64,000 nucleotides of DNA from Pseudomonadota bacterium (GTDB lineage: Bacteria > Pseudomonadota > Gammaproteobacteria > UBA9214). Below the pieces are notes generated by a model. That model saw nothing but the letters and a program-made list of their open reading frames with translations, ran no database searches and was not told the origin of the DNA. The DNA lies in assembly GCA_041395565.1 (NCBI GenBank), contig JAWLAI010000002.1, positions 62,001 to 126,000 on the forward strand, read 5' to 3'. Every line of letters begins with the position of its first letter. Within the stretch, counting starts at the first letter, position 1. Made by a program: the position numbers and the translations under genes. Shown here in pieces: positions 8,130 through 17,600 of this stretch.

Positions 8130-10556
8130 CTACGTACGCGCCTGTTCGCCGTTGCTCAATATGCGGCGCACGGCTTCCATGGCGCGCTGTACGAAGGAGT
8201 TGCGGTCGGTGGTGATGATGCGCGCCTGTCCGTTCGCGACCAGGGTCGCCAGTTCGATCCGGTCTTTCACGCAGGCCTTGATGCCCATGCTGTCGACGAA
8301 CATGTAGTTACCCGACATTTGCGAATGCCAGGACAGCTTGAGTCGCAGCGGCGTGGCATCGGCATCCTCCTGGAAGGAAAACCAGGTGCCGAAGGCCAGA
8401 TCCTCGATCTGTGTCAGCGCCTTCTTTACCTTCGGTGAGAGCCGCTTCTTGCCCTTTTCGGGCACGGCCGCCGCTGCCGCTGCCGCTGCCGTTTCCGCAT
8501 TCGCTGCGGCAGGCGTGCGTTCGGCGTCGGAGGTTGCGGTGGTGTCTTGCCGTTCCTGCGTTGCGCATGCGCTCTCGCTGGGTGGCGTCGCGGCGGCGTC
8601 AAGCCGCCGGGTCTCCAGGGGTGGGGTGGCATCACGCTGCGGTGTAGCTGCGGCTATAGCGGCCGCCGGTGGTTGCGGATTCGCGTCCGGGGCCTCCAGC
8701 ACGGTATCCTGCAGCTGCCTGATGACCGCCAGCTGCGCCGCATTGTCGCTGGCACCGTAGGCATCGAGCATCTCGAAGGCGCGCTCGATTTTCCGGCGCA
8801 GACCCGGCAGCTTCTCGCGCAGCTCCGCACGGGCCTGTTCCGATGTGCGCGGTTCAACGCTCCAGACGATGTTCTCGATGGTTTGAACCGCGAGTTGCCA
8901 GGTGGTGCTCTGCTCCGATTCGGGCTCGCGCAGGTAAATGAACATGAGCTTGTCGATCCAGGCATCCGCCAGGATCTTCTGCAGTTCGGCGGGCACCTCG
9001 TGTCCGCTGGTCCTGGCATCGATCGCGGCGGCCGCGCAGGTGCGCGCCGAATCTAGTTTTTCCCTGCCGGCGGCGGCCTGGCGCGTGCGCTGTTCGAGCG
9101 CTGCGGCACGGTTCTCCAGGTCGCGGATGCTGTTGCGGCAGAGCTCGAGCAGCTCGCCGAAGATTTCGACGTTATGATCGAATTCCTCGATGATGCGCTG
9201 GATCACCATGCGCACAGTCGGGAAGATGCCGCGAGACAGGTCGTTTTCGAAGACCCATTTGGTGCAGGCCGATGCCAGCATGTTCAACAGTTCATGCGCC
9301 GGGTGCCGGGCGTTGGTGAACATTGATTTGTCGATGATCGCCACTTTCAGGTAGGGCGTATGCAGACGGCAGAGTTCGGCTTTCGCGACGCTGGGCAGGT
9401 CCTGGTCGTTCAGCAGGTACTCGAACATCATGCCCACCAGATCGATGACCTGGGTGTCGGCACTGGGAATCCTGCGCCGGTCGAGGCCGGTGAACAGCTG
9501 CTCGCGTTCGTCGGAGAGCTGGGCCAGCATGGTCTTGACGAGATGTTTGTTGTGCTGGCTGCCGGTGCCCGCAGGTGTGGCAGCCAGCTGCTCGGTCGTA
9601 TCCGTGTGCCGTTTCAGCTGGAGCTGGTGTATGGCCGACACCACCTCGGTCTGCGGCAGCGGGTTGGCCACGGCGGCGCCCGCTTCGCTGCTGTAGCCAT
9701 TGCGGTCCCGGCGCGAGAGCAGTTGCAGGATGCTGCCGAACAGTTCATCACCAAGGCCGGTGCCGCCAGCCTCCTGCTCCTGGCTGCCGGTGCCCGCAGT
9801 CCCGCGGGCGGCGTTGCCGGTAGCGGCGCTGCGGCGGGTATCAGTGACCGGCTGCTTGTGCACTTCGTATTTAAGATTGGGCAGCAGGCCGGCCTTGAGC
9901 AGGCGCTGGTTGAATTCCTCGTACATCAGGCCTGTTTTGCTCAGTACGAACTTGTCGAAGAGCATGTATACGATCAGTCGCGTTTCATGCTCGAGCACCA
10001 GTTCCTGGGCCGCCTCGTGGAATGCGCTCGCGAGGCAGTGCGGTCCGGCAGGCACCTGATCCTCCTCGAGCTTGCGTCCGTTGTTGAGCACCGACAGGCG
10101 CTGGCGTATCGCATAGAGGGTCTGTGTGCAGCCGCTCGAGGCGCTGGCGGTCATGTTCTGCAGGGCGACCTGGATGTCCGAGTCTTCCTTGCTGACCAGG
10201 GCAAGCGGTTCGGATCGCTGGGCGGCCGCCAGTTTCGAGGCGTATTTGAGACCGTTGAATTCCTTGAAGCCCTTGCCCAGGCTTCTGTAGAAAATCGCTT
10301 CCACGTGGGCACGGTTCGAGTTGATCAGGTTCATGGCCTCGGCGAAGCGCAGTTGCGACGCACTGGACTGGGCCTTGTCGATGAAATCCTGGAATGCCGT
10401 ATCGCTGTTCTCAAACATCTTCTTCATGTAGGCATGGAGATGGGTCAGGACCAGTCGATGGCAGTCATCGAGAATGGTCGAACTCCACGCGTGTGTGCTT
10501 GAGGTGGCCTGCATAGCGGTACCCGTAGGTGATTGCCGAAACCGGATTGCCTGCAT
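8130..10556 (-). CDS. DUF1631 family protein
   Basis: An 808-residue cytoplasmic, mostly helical protein without signal peptide. Its overall pattern and its C-terminal region (LAFGTWFSFQED.. through WHSQMSGNYMFVDSMG) match the DUF1631 family of proteobacteria, whose function is not settled. A low-complexity linker with poly-Ala and Pro/Thr (about residues 620-700) separates the large N-terminal helical part from the C-terminal domain. The start is uncertain: ATG 10556 has no clear ribosome site, and ATG 10514 is the alternative. The adjacent PilZ gene, in the same unit, suggests a link to c-di-GMP signalling, which is inference from context. Confidence 0.8.
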   Translation of the reverse strand: MQAIRFRQSPTGTAMQATSSTHAWSSTILDDCHRLVLTHLHAYMKKMFENSDTAFQDFIDKAQSSASQLRFAEAMNLINSNRAHVEAIFYRSLGKGFKEFNGLKYASKLAAAQRSEPLALVSKEDSDIQVALQNMTASASSGCTQTLYAIRQRLSVLNNGRKLEEDQVPAGPHCLASAFHEAAQELVLEHETRLIVYMLFDKFVLSKTGLMYEEFNQRLLKAGLLPNLKYEVHKQPVTDTRRSAATGNAARGTAGTGSQEQEAGGTGLGDELFGSILQLLSRRDRNGYSSEAGAAVANPLPQTEVVSAIHQLQLKRHTDTTEQLAATPAGTGSQHNKHLVKTMLAQLSDEREQLFTGLDRRRIPSADTQVIDLVGMMFEYLLNDQDLPSVAKAELCRLHTPYLKVAIIDKSMFTNARHPAHELLNMLASACTKWVFENDLSRGIFPTVRMVIQRIIEEFDHNVEIFGELLELCRNSIRDLENRAAALEQRTRQAAAGREKLDSARTCAAAAIDARTSGHEVPAELQKILADAWIDKLMFIYLREPESEQSTTWQLAVQTIENIVWSVEPRTSEQARAELREKLPGLRRKIERAFEMLDAYGASDNAAQLAVIRQLQDTVLEAPDANPQPPAAAIAAATPQRDATPPLETRRLDAAATPPSESACATQERQDTTATSDAERTPAAANAETAAAAAAAAVPEKGKKRLSPKVKKALTQIEDLAFGTWFSFQEDADATPLRLKLSWHSQMSGNYMFVDSMGIKACVKDRIELATLVANGQARIITTDRNSFVQRAMEAVRRILSNGEQART

Positions 10557-10896
10557 ACAGCACGGGCATTGCCGCCCCGTCTGTATCGCCCGTGTGATCG
10601 GCTGTCACCCTGATTACCTTAACTTGGCAAAGGGGATCAGCGGCTTAGCGATGGATGCGGGGTGCGGCGCGGATGGCGGCAGGCATAGCTGAACGCCTGC
10701 CAGGCGCCCAGCGGTGATGCCATTAATTGTAGGTAAAACAGCAGGCTATTTCATACAAGGCGAACGACGCGCGGCGGCTTGGCCGGCGCGCACCAGCAGC
10801 GCAGTGAAAACAGTGCCGGGGCGCGGCTGCCGCGGGTGGGAGCAGGCCGGAGCCGGGCCCGCACGATCGCGGGCCGGGATCCGGCTGATGCTCGCC
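10557..10896. other. Intergenic region between OmpA lipoprotein and DUF1631 genes
   Basis: No convincing gene here. It must hold the DUF1631 promoter. Next to the OmpA gene end it has a long GC hairpin (listed separately). The only ORF crossing it is antisense to the OmpA gene. Confidence 0.55.
10846..10885 (-). terminator. GC-rich hairpin after the OmpA-type lipoprotein gene
   Basis: GGCCCGC and GCGGGCC arms around a six-base loop, extended by GCCGG/CCGGC further out, begin 11 bases past the stop codon on the minus strand. There is no T-run, so it may be a Rho-assisted terminator or an RNA-stabilising end. Confidence 0.5.
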
Positions 10897-11592
10897 TCAG
10901 GTCAGCGGGGTGAGGAGGATCTCCACGCGTCGGTTCAGCGCGCGACCCTGTGCCGTATCGTTGGTCGCGATCGGGCTGCTCTCGCCCATGCCGGTGGTGG
11001 TGATGCGCTGGGGCAGGACCTTGCGGGATTCCAGGTAGCGCGCAACGCTGCCGGCGCGCGCCCGCGAGAGCTGCATGTTGTAGTCTTCCGAGCCGGTGCT
11101 GTCGGTATGGCCGGTGACATCGACGTAGGTTTTCTCATATTCGTTGATGACCAGTGCGACCGCGTCAAGCACCGAGTAGAAGTCCGCGGAAATATCGCTG
11201 GAATCGGTGGCAAAGGTGACGTTGCCGGGCATATTGAGAATGATGGTGTCGCCGTTGCGTGTCACACTCACCCCGGTGTTCTGTAACTGCTGGCGCAGCT
11301 TCGCCTCCTGCTGGTCCATGTAATAGCCGACCGCGCCGCCGGCGAGCGCGCCGATACCAGCGCCGAGCAGGACATTCTTGCGCTTACCGCCGGTGATGGC
11401 TGAAATGATCGCGCCGCTGGCAGCGCCGATGCCGGCACCCACGGCGGCCTTACTGGCTTGCTGTTCGCCGGTGTAAGGATTGGTCGTGCAGCCGGTTATC
11501 CCGATACAGCCGGAAATGGCCGCTGCGAGCAGGGTTGTGCCGAGTTTTCCATTGCGTTTCTCGTTGCGCTTGTTCGAGTGGGGCATGTGCAT
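10897..11592 (-). CDS. OmpA-family outer-membrane lipoprotein (YiaD-like)
   Basis: A 231-residue lipoprotein. A basic N-terminus and hydrophobic stretch end in the lipobox ITGC (Cys near residue 35). A Gly-rich segment (glycine-zipper-like, about 50-95) follows, then an OmpA C-terminal peptidoglycan-binding domain (about 115-230) with the characteristic GHTDSTG and NRRVEI motifs. It should tie the outer membrane to peptidoglycan. The start at 11592 has CAGGAG five bases upstream; an in-frame ATG two codons later is less well placed. It appears to be a single-gene unit. Confidence 0.9.
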   Translation of the reverse strand: MHMPHSNKRNEKRNGKLGTTLLAAAISGCIGITGCTTNPYTGEQQASKAAVGAGIGAASGAIISAITGGKRKNVLLGAGIGALAGGAVGYYMDQQEAKLRQQLQNTGVSVTRNGDTIILNMPGNVTFATDSSDISADFYSVLDAVALVINEYEKTYVDVTGHTDSTGSEDYNMQLSRARAGSVARYLESRKVLPQRITTTGMGESSPIATNDTAQGRALNRRVEILLTPLT

Positions 11593-11812
11593 GATGGCTC
11601 CTGGATGGCTGACCGGATGATGGCGAATCGACGCCCGGCTTCCCGCACGCTGCCGGATCGAGCGTGGGGGCGGGCAACCTGGGCGCTCATTTTACACCGC
11701 AGGTCGGGCCGCCGAAACGCCCCGTAACGCAGTCTGCGCGCGGTTGCCGACGCGCCGCGGTCGCCGCTGTTGCAGCCGGCTGCGCGGCGCCTGTGGAAGC
11801 AAGAGACGGGTG

Positions 11813-12283
11813 CTAGATGCTGGCGAGCATGTTGAGTTCGTGCGCGATCAGCAGGCCGTAGGCGGGAACCAGGGTGAATATGACGTATTTTACAGCAATA
11901 TATCTGTAAATCATGAAGTTGTAGTGCATTACTAGAATCAGCAGTGCTATCCCCGTCAGCGCCATCTTGACGATGGTGAAGGCGTGGATGTTTTGCTGCA
12001 GCAGCCAGTTCATGAAGACATTCATTTCCACGGCACCTTCGTTGAGCAGCACGGTGGTGAGAAACGCATCCACGGTGCAGAGCATCAGGATCAGCAGTGC
12101 GGCGGCTAGCGGCAGATGACCGTGCCAGTCCTGGTAGGCATTGACATGGTCGTTGGTCCGGCGGAAGTTCCGGCGACGATGCAGGAACAGGGCGCCGCGC
12201 AGCGTGGCGAATGAAGCGCTACGGCGTTCGCTGCTGCGCTGCTCGACCGCACGTCCGTTCAGTTCTTGTGCTTCCAGGGTCAT
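11813..12283 (-). CDS. DUF5658-like small membrane protein
   Basis: 156 residues: a polar, Arg-rich N-terminus of about 55 residues, then three predicted membrane helices (about 57-78, 100-120, 125-150). The pattern of an acidic residue in the first helix (DAFLTTVLL), an ExN motif (EMNVFM) and a Lys before the second helix resembles the DUF5658 family, of unknown function. No operon partner; flanked by long gaps on both sides. Confidence 0.6.
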   Translation of the reverse strand: MTLEAQELNGRAVEQRSSERRSASFATLRGALFLHRRRNFRRTNDHVNAYQDWHGHLPLAAALLILMLCTVDAFLTTVLLNEGAVEMNVFMNWLLQQNIHAFTIVKMALTGIALLILVMHYNFMIYRYIAVKYVIFTLVPAYGLLIAHELNMLASI

Positions 12284-12810
12284 GGTGTCAGTTCCTTTGT
12301 TATCGTGTCAGTCAATGCTCAAGCAATTTACGTACCTTTTATTACAAGATTCTGTTCTGTAAACAGAATGCTCTGCATAGTCATTTCTGTCACACCATTT
12401 TGGTGCGATTGTGTTAAGATAGTCAACATTCTGTCGCCTGGTTGCGTGGGCATCTGTGGGATTTCCCGAAGCAAAGCAATTGGATAGCCGGAAGGGCGCG
12501 AGCGCTGGGGGTGATAAAGTTACTGACAGTCGTGTCTAATCGCCTGAATATTCTGACACATGTCGAGTCGCGCCTGGACAAAAGTCTCTATAAATTTCTT
12601 CTCTTATTGACTTTTGAGACATATTATGTGAATTGGATACAATAATTATCAATTCTGTCCGTAAATGACGACGGCGCAACTGCTTGCGCAAAAACTATAA
12701 TTTTAAGTCAGGGATCGCACGAAGGTTTGCATTTCCATATCTAGTACGATGTATGTGAGTCTGGCTCAATATGTTGGATGATAAACCGTTGATCAGGAGG
12801 AGACAAAAAA
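12284..12810. other. AT-rich intergenic region before the SCP2/RND gene run
   Basis: 527 bp with a marked drop in GC content compared with the surrounding genes, between divergently transcribed genes. It includes the palindromes ATTCTGTT-N5-AACAGAAT (12349-12369) and GCGCAA-CTGC-TTGCGC (12674-12689), and an AT-rich stretch around 12600-12660 with ttgact and tacaat that could belong to a promoter, although the spacing between those two is not canonical. Short ORFs inside lack ribosome sites. The region probably carries the promoter of the gene run starting at 12811. Confidence 0.55.
12349..12369. promoter_or_regulatory. Palindrome ATTCTGTT-N5-AACAGAAT, operator candidate
   Basis: A perfect 8+8 inverted repeat in the intergenic region, about 65 bases before the DUF5658 start codon. 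It could be a dimeric repressor site or an RNA hairpin. Confidence 0.4.
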
Positions 12811-13206
12811 ATGGCTGACCTGTTTTCTGACGAGTGGATGAAGAACTTCATGGAGCAGTGGAACGCGGAACCGGAATTGTCAGATGCATTGGCAAAAATC
12901 GACTTCAACTCCACGATTGGGTATGGCTTCGATGGCGAGGATACCCCGCGCGGCTATCTTAAAATTGAAAACGGCAAGGCGACCTCGGCGGGGATTTACA
13001 ACGGCGAAGAGCTGAACTGGGATCTGCGGGCGACGTTCGACAACTGGAACAAGTGGCTGGTCAAGCCGCCGGGGATGATGGGCCTTGGCATGGCCTACAC
13101 CTCGCGCAAGCTGAAATTCAATGTTGGCGATTACGGGGCGATGATAAAGGATCCGCGGATGGCAGGTCCGTTCATCAAGAGTTTTTCCGTGATGGGGCGC
13201 GCCTGA
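12811..13206 (+). CDS. SCP2 sterol-binding-domain-like protein
   Basis: 131 residues, no signal peptide. The fold pattern of an SCP2 domain can be traced: an N-terminal helix, then YLKIENGK and later LKFNVGDYGAMIKDPR. Such proteins hold lipids or other hydrophobic molecules in a pocket. The ribosome site (ggaggaga) is strong, so the gene is probably well expressed. A 30-bp perfect hairpin lies 65 bases downstream, before the efflux adaptor gene. Its neighbours suggest a link with an envelope lipid or hydrophobic-substrate export task, but this is inferred. Confidence 0.75.
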   Translation: MADLFSDEWMKNFMEQWNAEPELSDALAKIDFNSTIGYGFDGEDTPRGYLKIENGKATSAGIYNGEELNWDLRATFDNWNKWLVKPPGMMGLGMAYTSRKLKFNVGDYGAMIKDPRMAGPFIKSFSVMGRA

Positions 13207-13270
13207 CCCGAACTGGCGCATAAACGGGTGTTGCAATAACAATAAGTTGAATCGGGTACTGCTACCGTTG

Positions 13271-13300
13271 CGATGACCGGACCTGTGCGTCCGGTCATCG
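13271..13300 (+). terminator. Perfect 12-bp hairpin between SCP2-like gene and efflux adaptor
   Basis: CGATGACCGGAC and GTCCGGTCATCG arms around a six-base loop, with no mismatch. The T-run of a classical terminator is missing (aaataatg follows), so partial termination or 3'-end stabilisation of the short upstream message is as likely as full termination. Confidence 0.6.
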
Positions 13301-13395
13301 AAATAATGTGGGAAGGTTGGCGCCGTCTGCGGACTGCGCCGTGTGCTTCAAGCAGGACCTGACCGTGCTTTTTCTTTGTTGTGTGAGGATTAACG

Positions 13396-14550
13396 ATGTT
13401 AATCAGAAAATTGGCCTTGGCTGGACTGGTGTGTGCCGCTGTTGCGGTAGCGAATGTGAACGCACAGGGTGCCGGAGAAGGGGTGATCACCGTTCCGAGC
13501 ATACCGGTCGGGGCGACCGTCAGTCTCGGTGGCACCGTGGTTCCGATCAAGGATGTGACCTTCGCCGCCCAGATTCCCGGACGTATCAGCACTATCGCCG
13601 GTGAGGAGGGTGATTTCTTCGAAGAGGGTACCGAGCTGATCGCGATCGGTATCGAGGAACTGCTGGCGAAACGGCGCGCGGCCTGGGCAAACCTGGCAAA
13701 TGCTGAGGCGGCATTCCGCAATGCCGGTGTGCAGTACTCCCGTGAGTGGATATCTCCCTACGGTGGCCAGAGCAATGACATGATGGGCGGCATGAGCTCG
13801 CTCATGCGCAATTTCACCAACCCCATGGATAGCTTCATGGGCGGCTCTTCTCCGGGGCTCGACCGTCATGCGGAGCTGTATCAGTACGGTACCCAGATCG
13901 AGCAGGCACGCTCCGGCCTGGAGGCCGCACGTGCCAGCATCGAGGAAATCGATACCAAGATCCGCGATTCGAAGTCGGTAGCCCCGTTCAAGGGCGTCAT
14001 TACCAAGAAGCTGGTGGAAGTGGGCGATCCCGTGCAGCCCGGCCAGCCCATGCTGATGTTTGCGGACATGTCACAGCTGCAGATTCAAGTCGAAGTCCCG
14101 GCACGCCTGATGCCGGGTGTCAAGAAGGGCGATATCGTGCCGGCGCGCCTCGACGTGGGTAACGTGAACGTTCAGGCCCGTGTGGCAACCATCTACCCGA
14201 TCGCGGATGCCGACCGGCATACCGTGACCGTCAAGCTCGACCTGCCTGCCGGCGCGCCGGGCGGTGCCGGCATGTATGCAGAGGTCATGATCCGGGACAT
14301 CAATGCCCGCGTGCGCGAATTGCCGGTGGTCCCGAAGAGCGCGCTGGTCTGGCGCGGCAGTTTGCCGGGTATCTACGTGCTGAACGATCAGAACCAGCCC
14401 GAATTGCGGCTGGTGCGTACCGGTGATGACGTCGGTGCCGAAGGGATAGCGATCCTGTCAGGTCTGCGTGCAGGCGAACGTGTGTTTGCCAATAGCAGCG
14501 AGGCGGCTGGTAAGCGAGGCGCCTGGAACGCGCAGGGCAAGGGGGACTGA
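13396..14550 (+). CDS. RND efflux periplasmic adaptor (membrane fusion protein)
   Basis: 384 residues with a signal peptide ending VNA and no lipobox. The split lipoyl halves are visible (PGRISTIAGEEGDFFEEG near 55-72 and PFKGVITKKLVEVGDPVQPG near 196-215), with a helical hairpin between them and beta-barrel and membrane-proximal parts after. The hairpin carries an unusual Met/Gly/Ser-rich loop (about residues 128-155) containing MMGGM, SSLM and DSFMGG. GAGG lies eight bases before the ATG. It is followed by the matching RND pump after 145 bp. No outer-membrane channel (TolC-like) gene is found nearby, so a channel encoded elsewhere would be needed. Confidence 0.9.
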   Translation: MLIRKLALAGLVCAAVAVANVNAQGAGEGVITVPSIPVGATVSLGGTVVPIKDVTFAAQIPGRISTIAGEEGDFFEEGTELIAIGIEELLAKRRAAWANLANAEAAFRNAGVQYSREWISPYGGQSNDMMGGMSSLMRNFTNPMDSFMGGSSPGLDRHAELYQYGTQIEQARSGLEAARASIEEIDTKIRDSKSVAPFKGVITKKLVEVGDPVQPGQPMLMFADMSQLQIQVEVPARLMPGVKKGDIVPARLDVGNVNVQARVATIYPIADADRHTVTVKLDLPAGAPGGAGMYAEVMIRDINARVRELPVVPKSALVWRGSLPGIYVLNDQNQPELRLVRTGDDVGAEGIAILSGLRAGERVFANSSEAAGKRGAWNAQGKGD

Positions 14551-14695
14551 CGCGAAGGACCGCCTGGATTTCAGACAAGGGCGGGCTGCGCACAGCTGGA
14601 TTGACAACAAGAAAATCACGGTCGGGGTACGCTGGTAATCCGGGCACGGTACAGAGGGCGACCGAACAAAGCACGCTAGAAGGCGGAATATAACT

Positions 14696-17600
14696 ATGGC
14701 CGAGAAAGAAAAGCAATTTTCCACACCTGTTAACTACGATGCCCACTCCCTGGGTATCGCGGGCAGAACCGCACGGCTTTTCATCACCTCGCCGGTTACG
14801 CCCATGATTCTGATTGTGGCGCTGCTGGTCGGTCTGCTCGGCCTGTTCTTCACGCCGCGGCAGGAAGATCCGCAGATCTCGGTCCCCATGATCGACGTCT
14901 TCGTCCAGTACCCCGGCGCATCATCTGAGCAGGTGGCGAGCCTGGTCACGGAGCCACTGGAACGGCTAATGCTGGAAATTCCCGGCGTGCGCCATACCTA
15001 TACGGCAACCGAGCGCGGTCGCGCCATCGTGACCGTGCGTTTCAAGGTTGGCGAGGACTTGGGTGATTCCATCGTCAAGGTGCATGACAAGATAATGTCC
15101 AACATGGACAAGATACCACCCAACGTCCAGCAGCCGCTGATCAAGCCAGTTGCGGTGGACGATGTTCCTATCGTGACACTGACACTCTGGTCAGAGGATA
15201 TCGACGACGGCGCGTTGCGCCTGCTGGCACTTGACGTGCTGCAACGACTGGGTGAGGTTGACGGTGTAGGCAAGGGCTTCGTCGTCGGTGGCCGTGAGGA
15301 TCAGGTCAAGGTCGAGGTCATGCCGGAACGGCTCTCCGGCTACCAGATCAGTATGCAGCAGGTAGCCCAAACCATCCAAACGGCAAACTCAGAGCAAACG
15401 GCCGGCGGTGTCGAGTCAGGCAGCCAAGCCTTTACTGTGCGTACTGGTTCCTTCCTGACTAACGCCCAGGAGATCGGACGCCTGGTCATCGGTATCCGGC
15501 AGGGGGTGCCGGTCTACGTGCGCGACGTGGCCCGGGTAGCGGAGGAACCTGCAGACCCAAGCCAGATGTCGATGTACTACACCGGGCCGGCCTACGAGGG
15601 TGATGCGCCCTCGACCAAGGGCAATCCCGCAGTGACTGTTGCCATTGCCAAAAAGAAAGGCACCAATGGCGTGACCATCTCGCATCGCATCCTGGAGAAG
15701 GTCGAGACGCTCAAGCACGATCTGATTCCCGCCAATGTCCATGTCGCAGTGACACGGGATTACGGCAAGACCGCGGACGACAAGGTCAACGAGCTGCTGC
15801 AGGCCATGCTGGAAACGGTCGTAATCGTGTCTTTCCTGTGTCTGATTGGCATGGGCCTGCGTGCCGCGGTCGTGGTCATCGCGGTTATCCCGGTGGTGAT
15901 CCTGCTCACTATCTGGTGGGCCATGATGGTGGATTACACCATCGATCGCGTGAGTCTATTCGCGTTGATTTTCTCGATTGGTATTCTGGTCGATGACGCG
16001 ACCGTGGTCGTTGAAAACATCTTTCGGCACTGGCTGCTCAAGGGCAAGACCAGTGTCGCGGTCGCCATTGATGCCGTGCGCGAGGTCGGTAATCCGACCA
16101 TTCTCGCGACGTTCACCATTATTTCCGCACTGCTACCCATGGGTTGGGTCAGCGGCCTGATGGGTCCTTACATGCGCCCGATCCCGGTACTCGGCTCGTC
16201 CGCCATGTTCTTCTCCCTGGTGGCCGCCTTTATCTTCACCCCGTGGATGGCGGTGAAGCTGGCCCCGCGTCACGCGGCACTGCGACGGGCCGAGGAAAAG
16301 GAGAAGAAGACCCACGAGTTCATCGCGAAGTTGTACCGCCCGATCATCATGCCGCTGATCAACAACCGGATACTCGGCCTGTCGTTCCTGTTTATCCTGA
16401 TCTTCGCGACTGCGGGTTTGTGCCTCACGTTCTATACACAGCAGGTCGCAGTTAAAATGCTGCCGTTCGACAACAAGCCGGAATTTTCCGTTGTTGTCAA
16501 CATGCCGGAAGGCACGGCCATGCCGGATACCGCTAATGTCATCATGACCCTGGCGGATACCATAAGGGATAACATTCCGGAAGTGACGGCAGTGGTGACC
16601 TATGCCGGCAGTGCCCAGCCGTTCAACTTCAACGGTATGGTCAGGCACTACTATCTCCGGCAGCGACCCTGGGAAGGTGACCTGCTGGTTATTCTGAAGG
16701 ACAAACATCAACGCGAGCGCGGCAGCCACGCGATCGCCACGGAAGCGCGCAAGATGCTGAAACCGATCGCTGACCGGCTCGGCGCGCGGATTTCCGTAGT
16801 CGAAATGCCACCCGGACCTCCCGTGCTGCAGACAGTCGTCGCTGAGATCTACGGCCCGGATGCCGCGACACGCCGTGAGGTGGCGACCGACGTGATGGCC
16901 ATGTTCGAGGCCGTGGAGGACGTTGTCGACGTCGATTCGTACATGGCAGATCCTTACGAATACTGGCGCTTTGATGTCGATACCGAGAAGGCCGTGCGCC
17001 GCGGTATCTCCGTCGATACCATCAACGGCACACTGGCCATGGCCATGGGCAGCTACAAGCTGGGCGACATCAAGCGCGGCACCGTGCTCGAGCCGACCTA
17101 CATCGTGATGCAGATCCCGCTGGCGATCCGCTCCCAGATCACCCGGCTTGGCGATCTCCCGGTGCCGACCAATGACGGGCGAACCATCCCGCTTTCGGAA
17201 CTTGGTACCTTCAGAAAAGAATATGAAGAGCCCGTTATCTACACCCTCGATCTGCGTGGCGTTGAATATGTCGTCGGCGAAATGCAGGGACGACTGGGTG
17301 CACCGATTTACGGCATGCTGAGCATCGATGATCTCATTAAGGATTACACCACGCCGGATGGCGTGAAGATGCCCACCATGCCGTGGACGCTGCTCGATTA
17401 CCTCATCAAGGACGATTCGACCTCGCATTACGAATGGACCGGTGAGTGGACTGTAACCTACGAGACCTTCCGTGATATGGGCGGCGCCTTCATGGCCGCG
17501 CTGATCCTGATCTACGGTCTGATCGTCTGGGAATTCAGGAATTTCGCCCTGGCCGGCATCATCATGTCGCCCATTCCGGTGACGCTCATCGGTATTATCC

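Noticed and set aside
12211..12645. Small plus-strand ORFs in the AT-rich gap before the SCP2-like gene
   Set aside because: No ribosome sites, and they overlap one another or run opposite the DUF5658 gene.
12674..12689. GCGCAA-CTGC-TTGCGC hairpin as a terminator
   Set aside because: It is followed by A, not T, on the plus strand, and no gene ends just before it on either strand.
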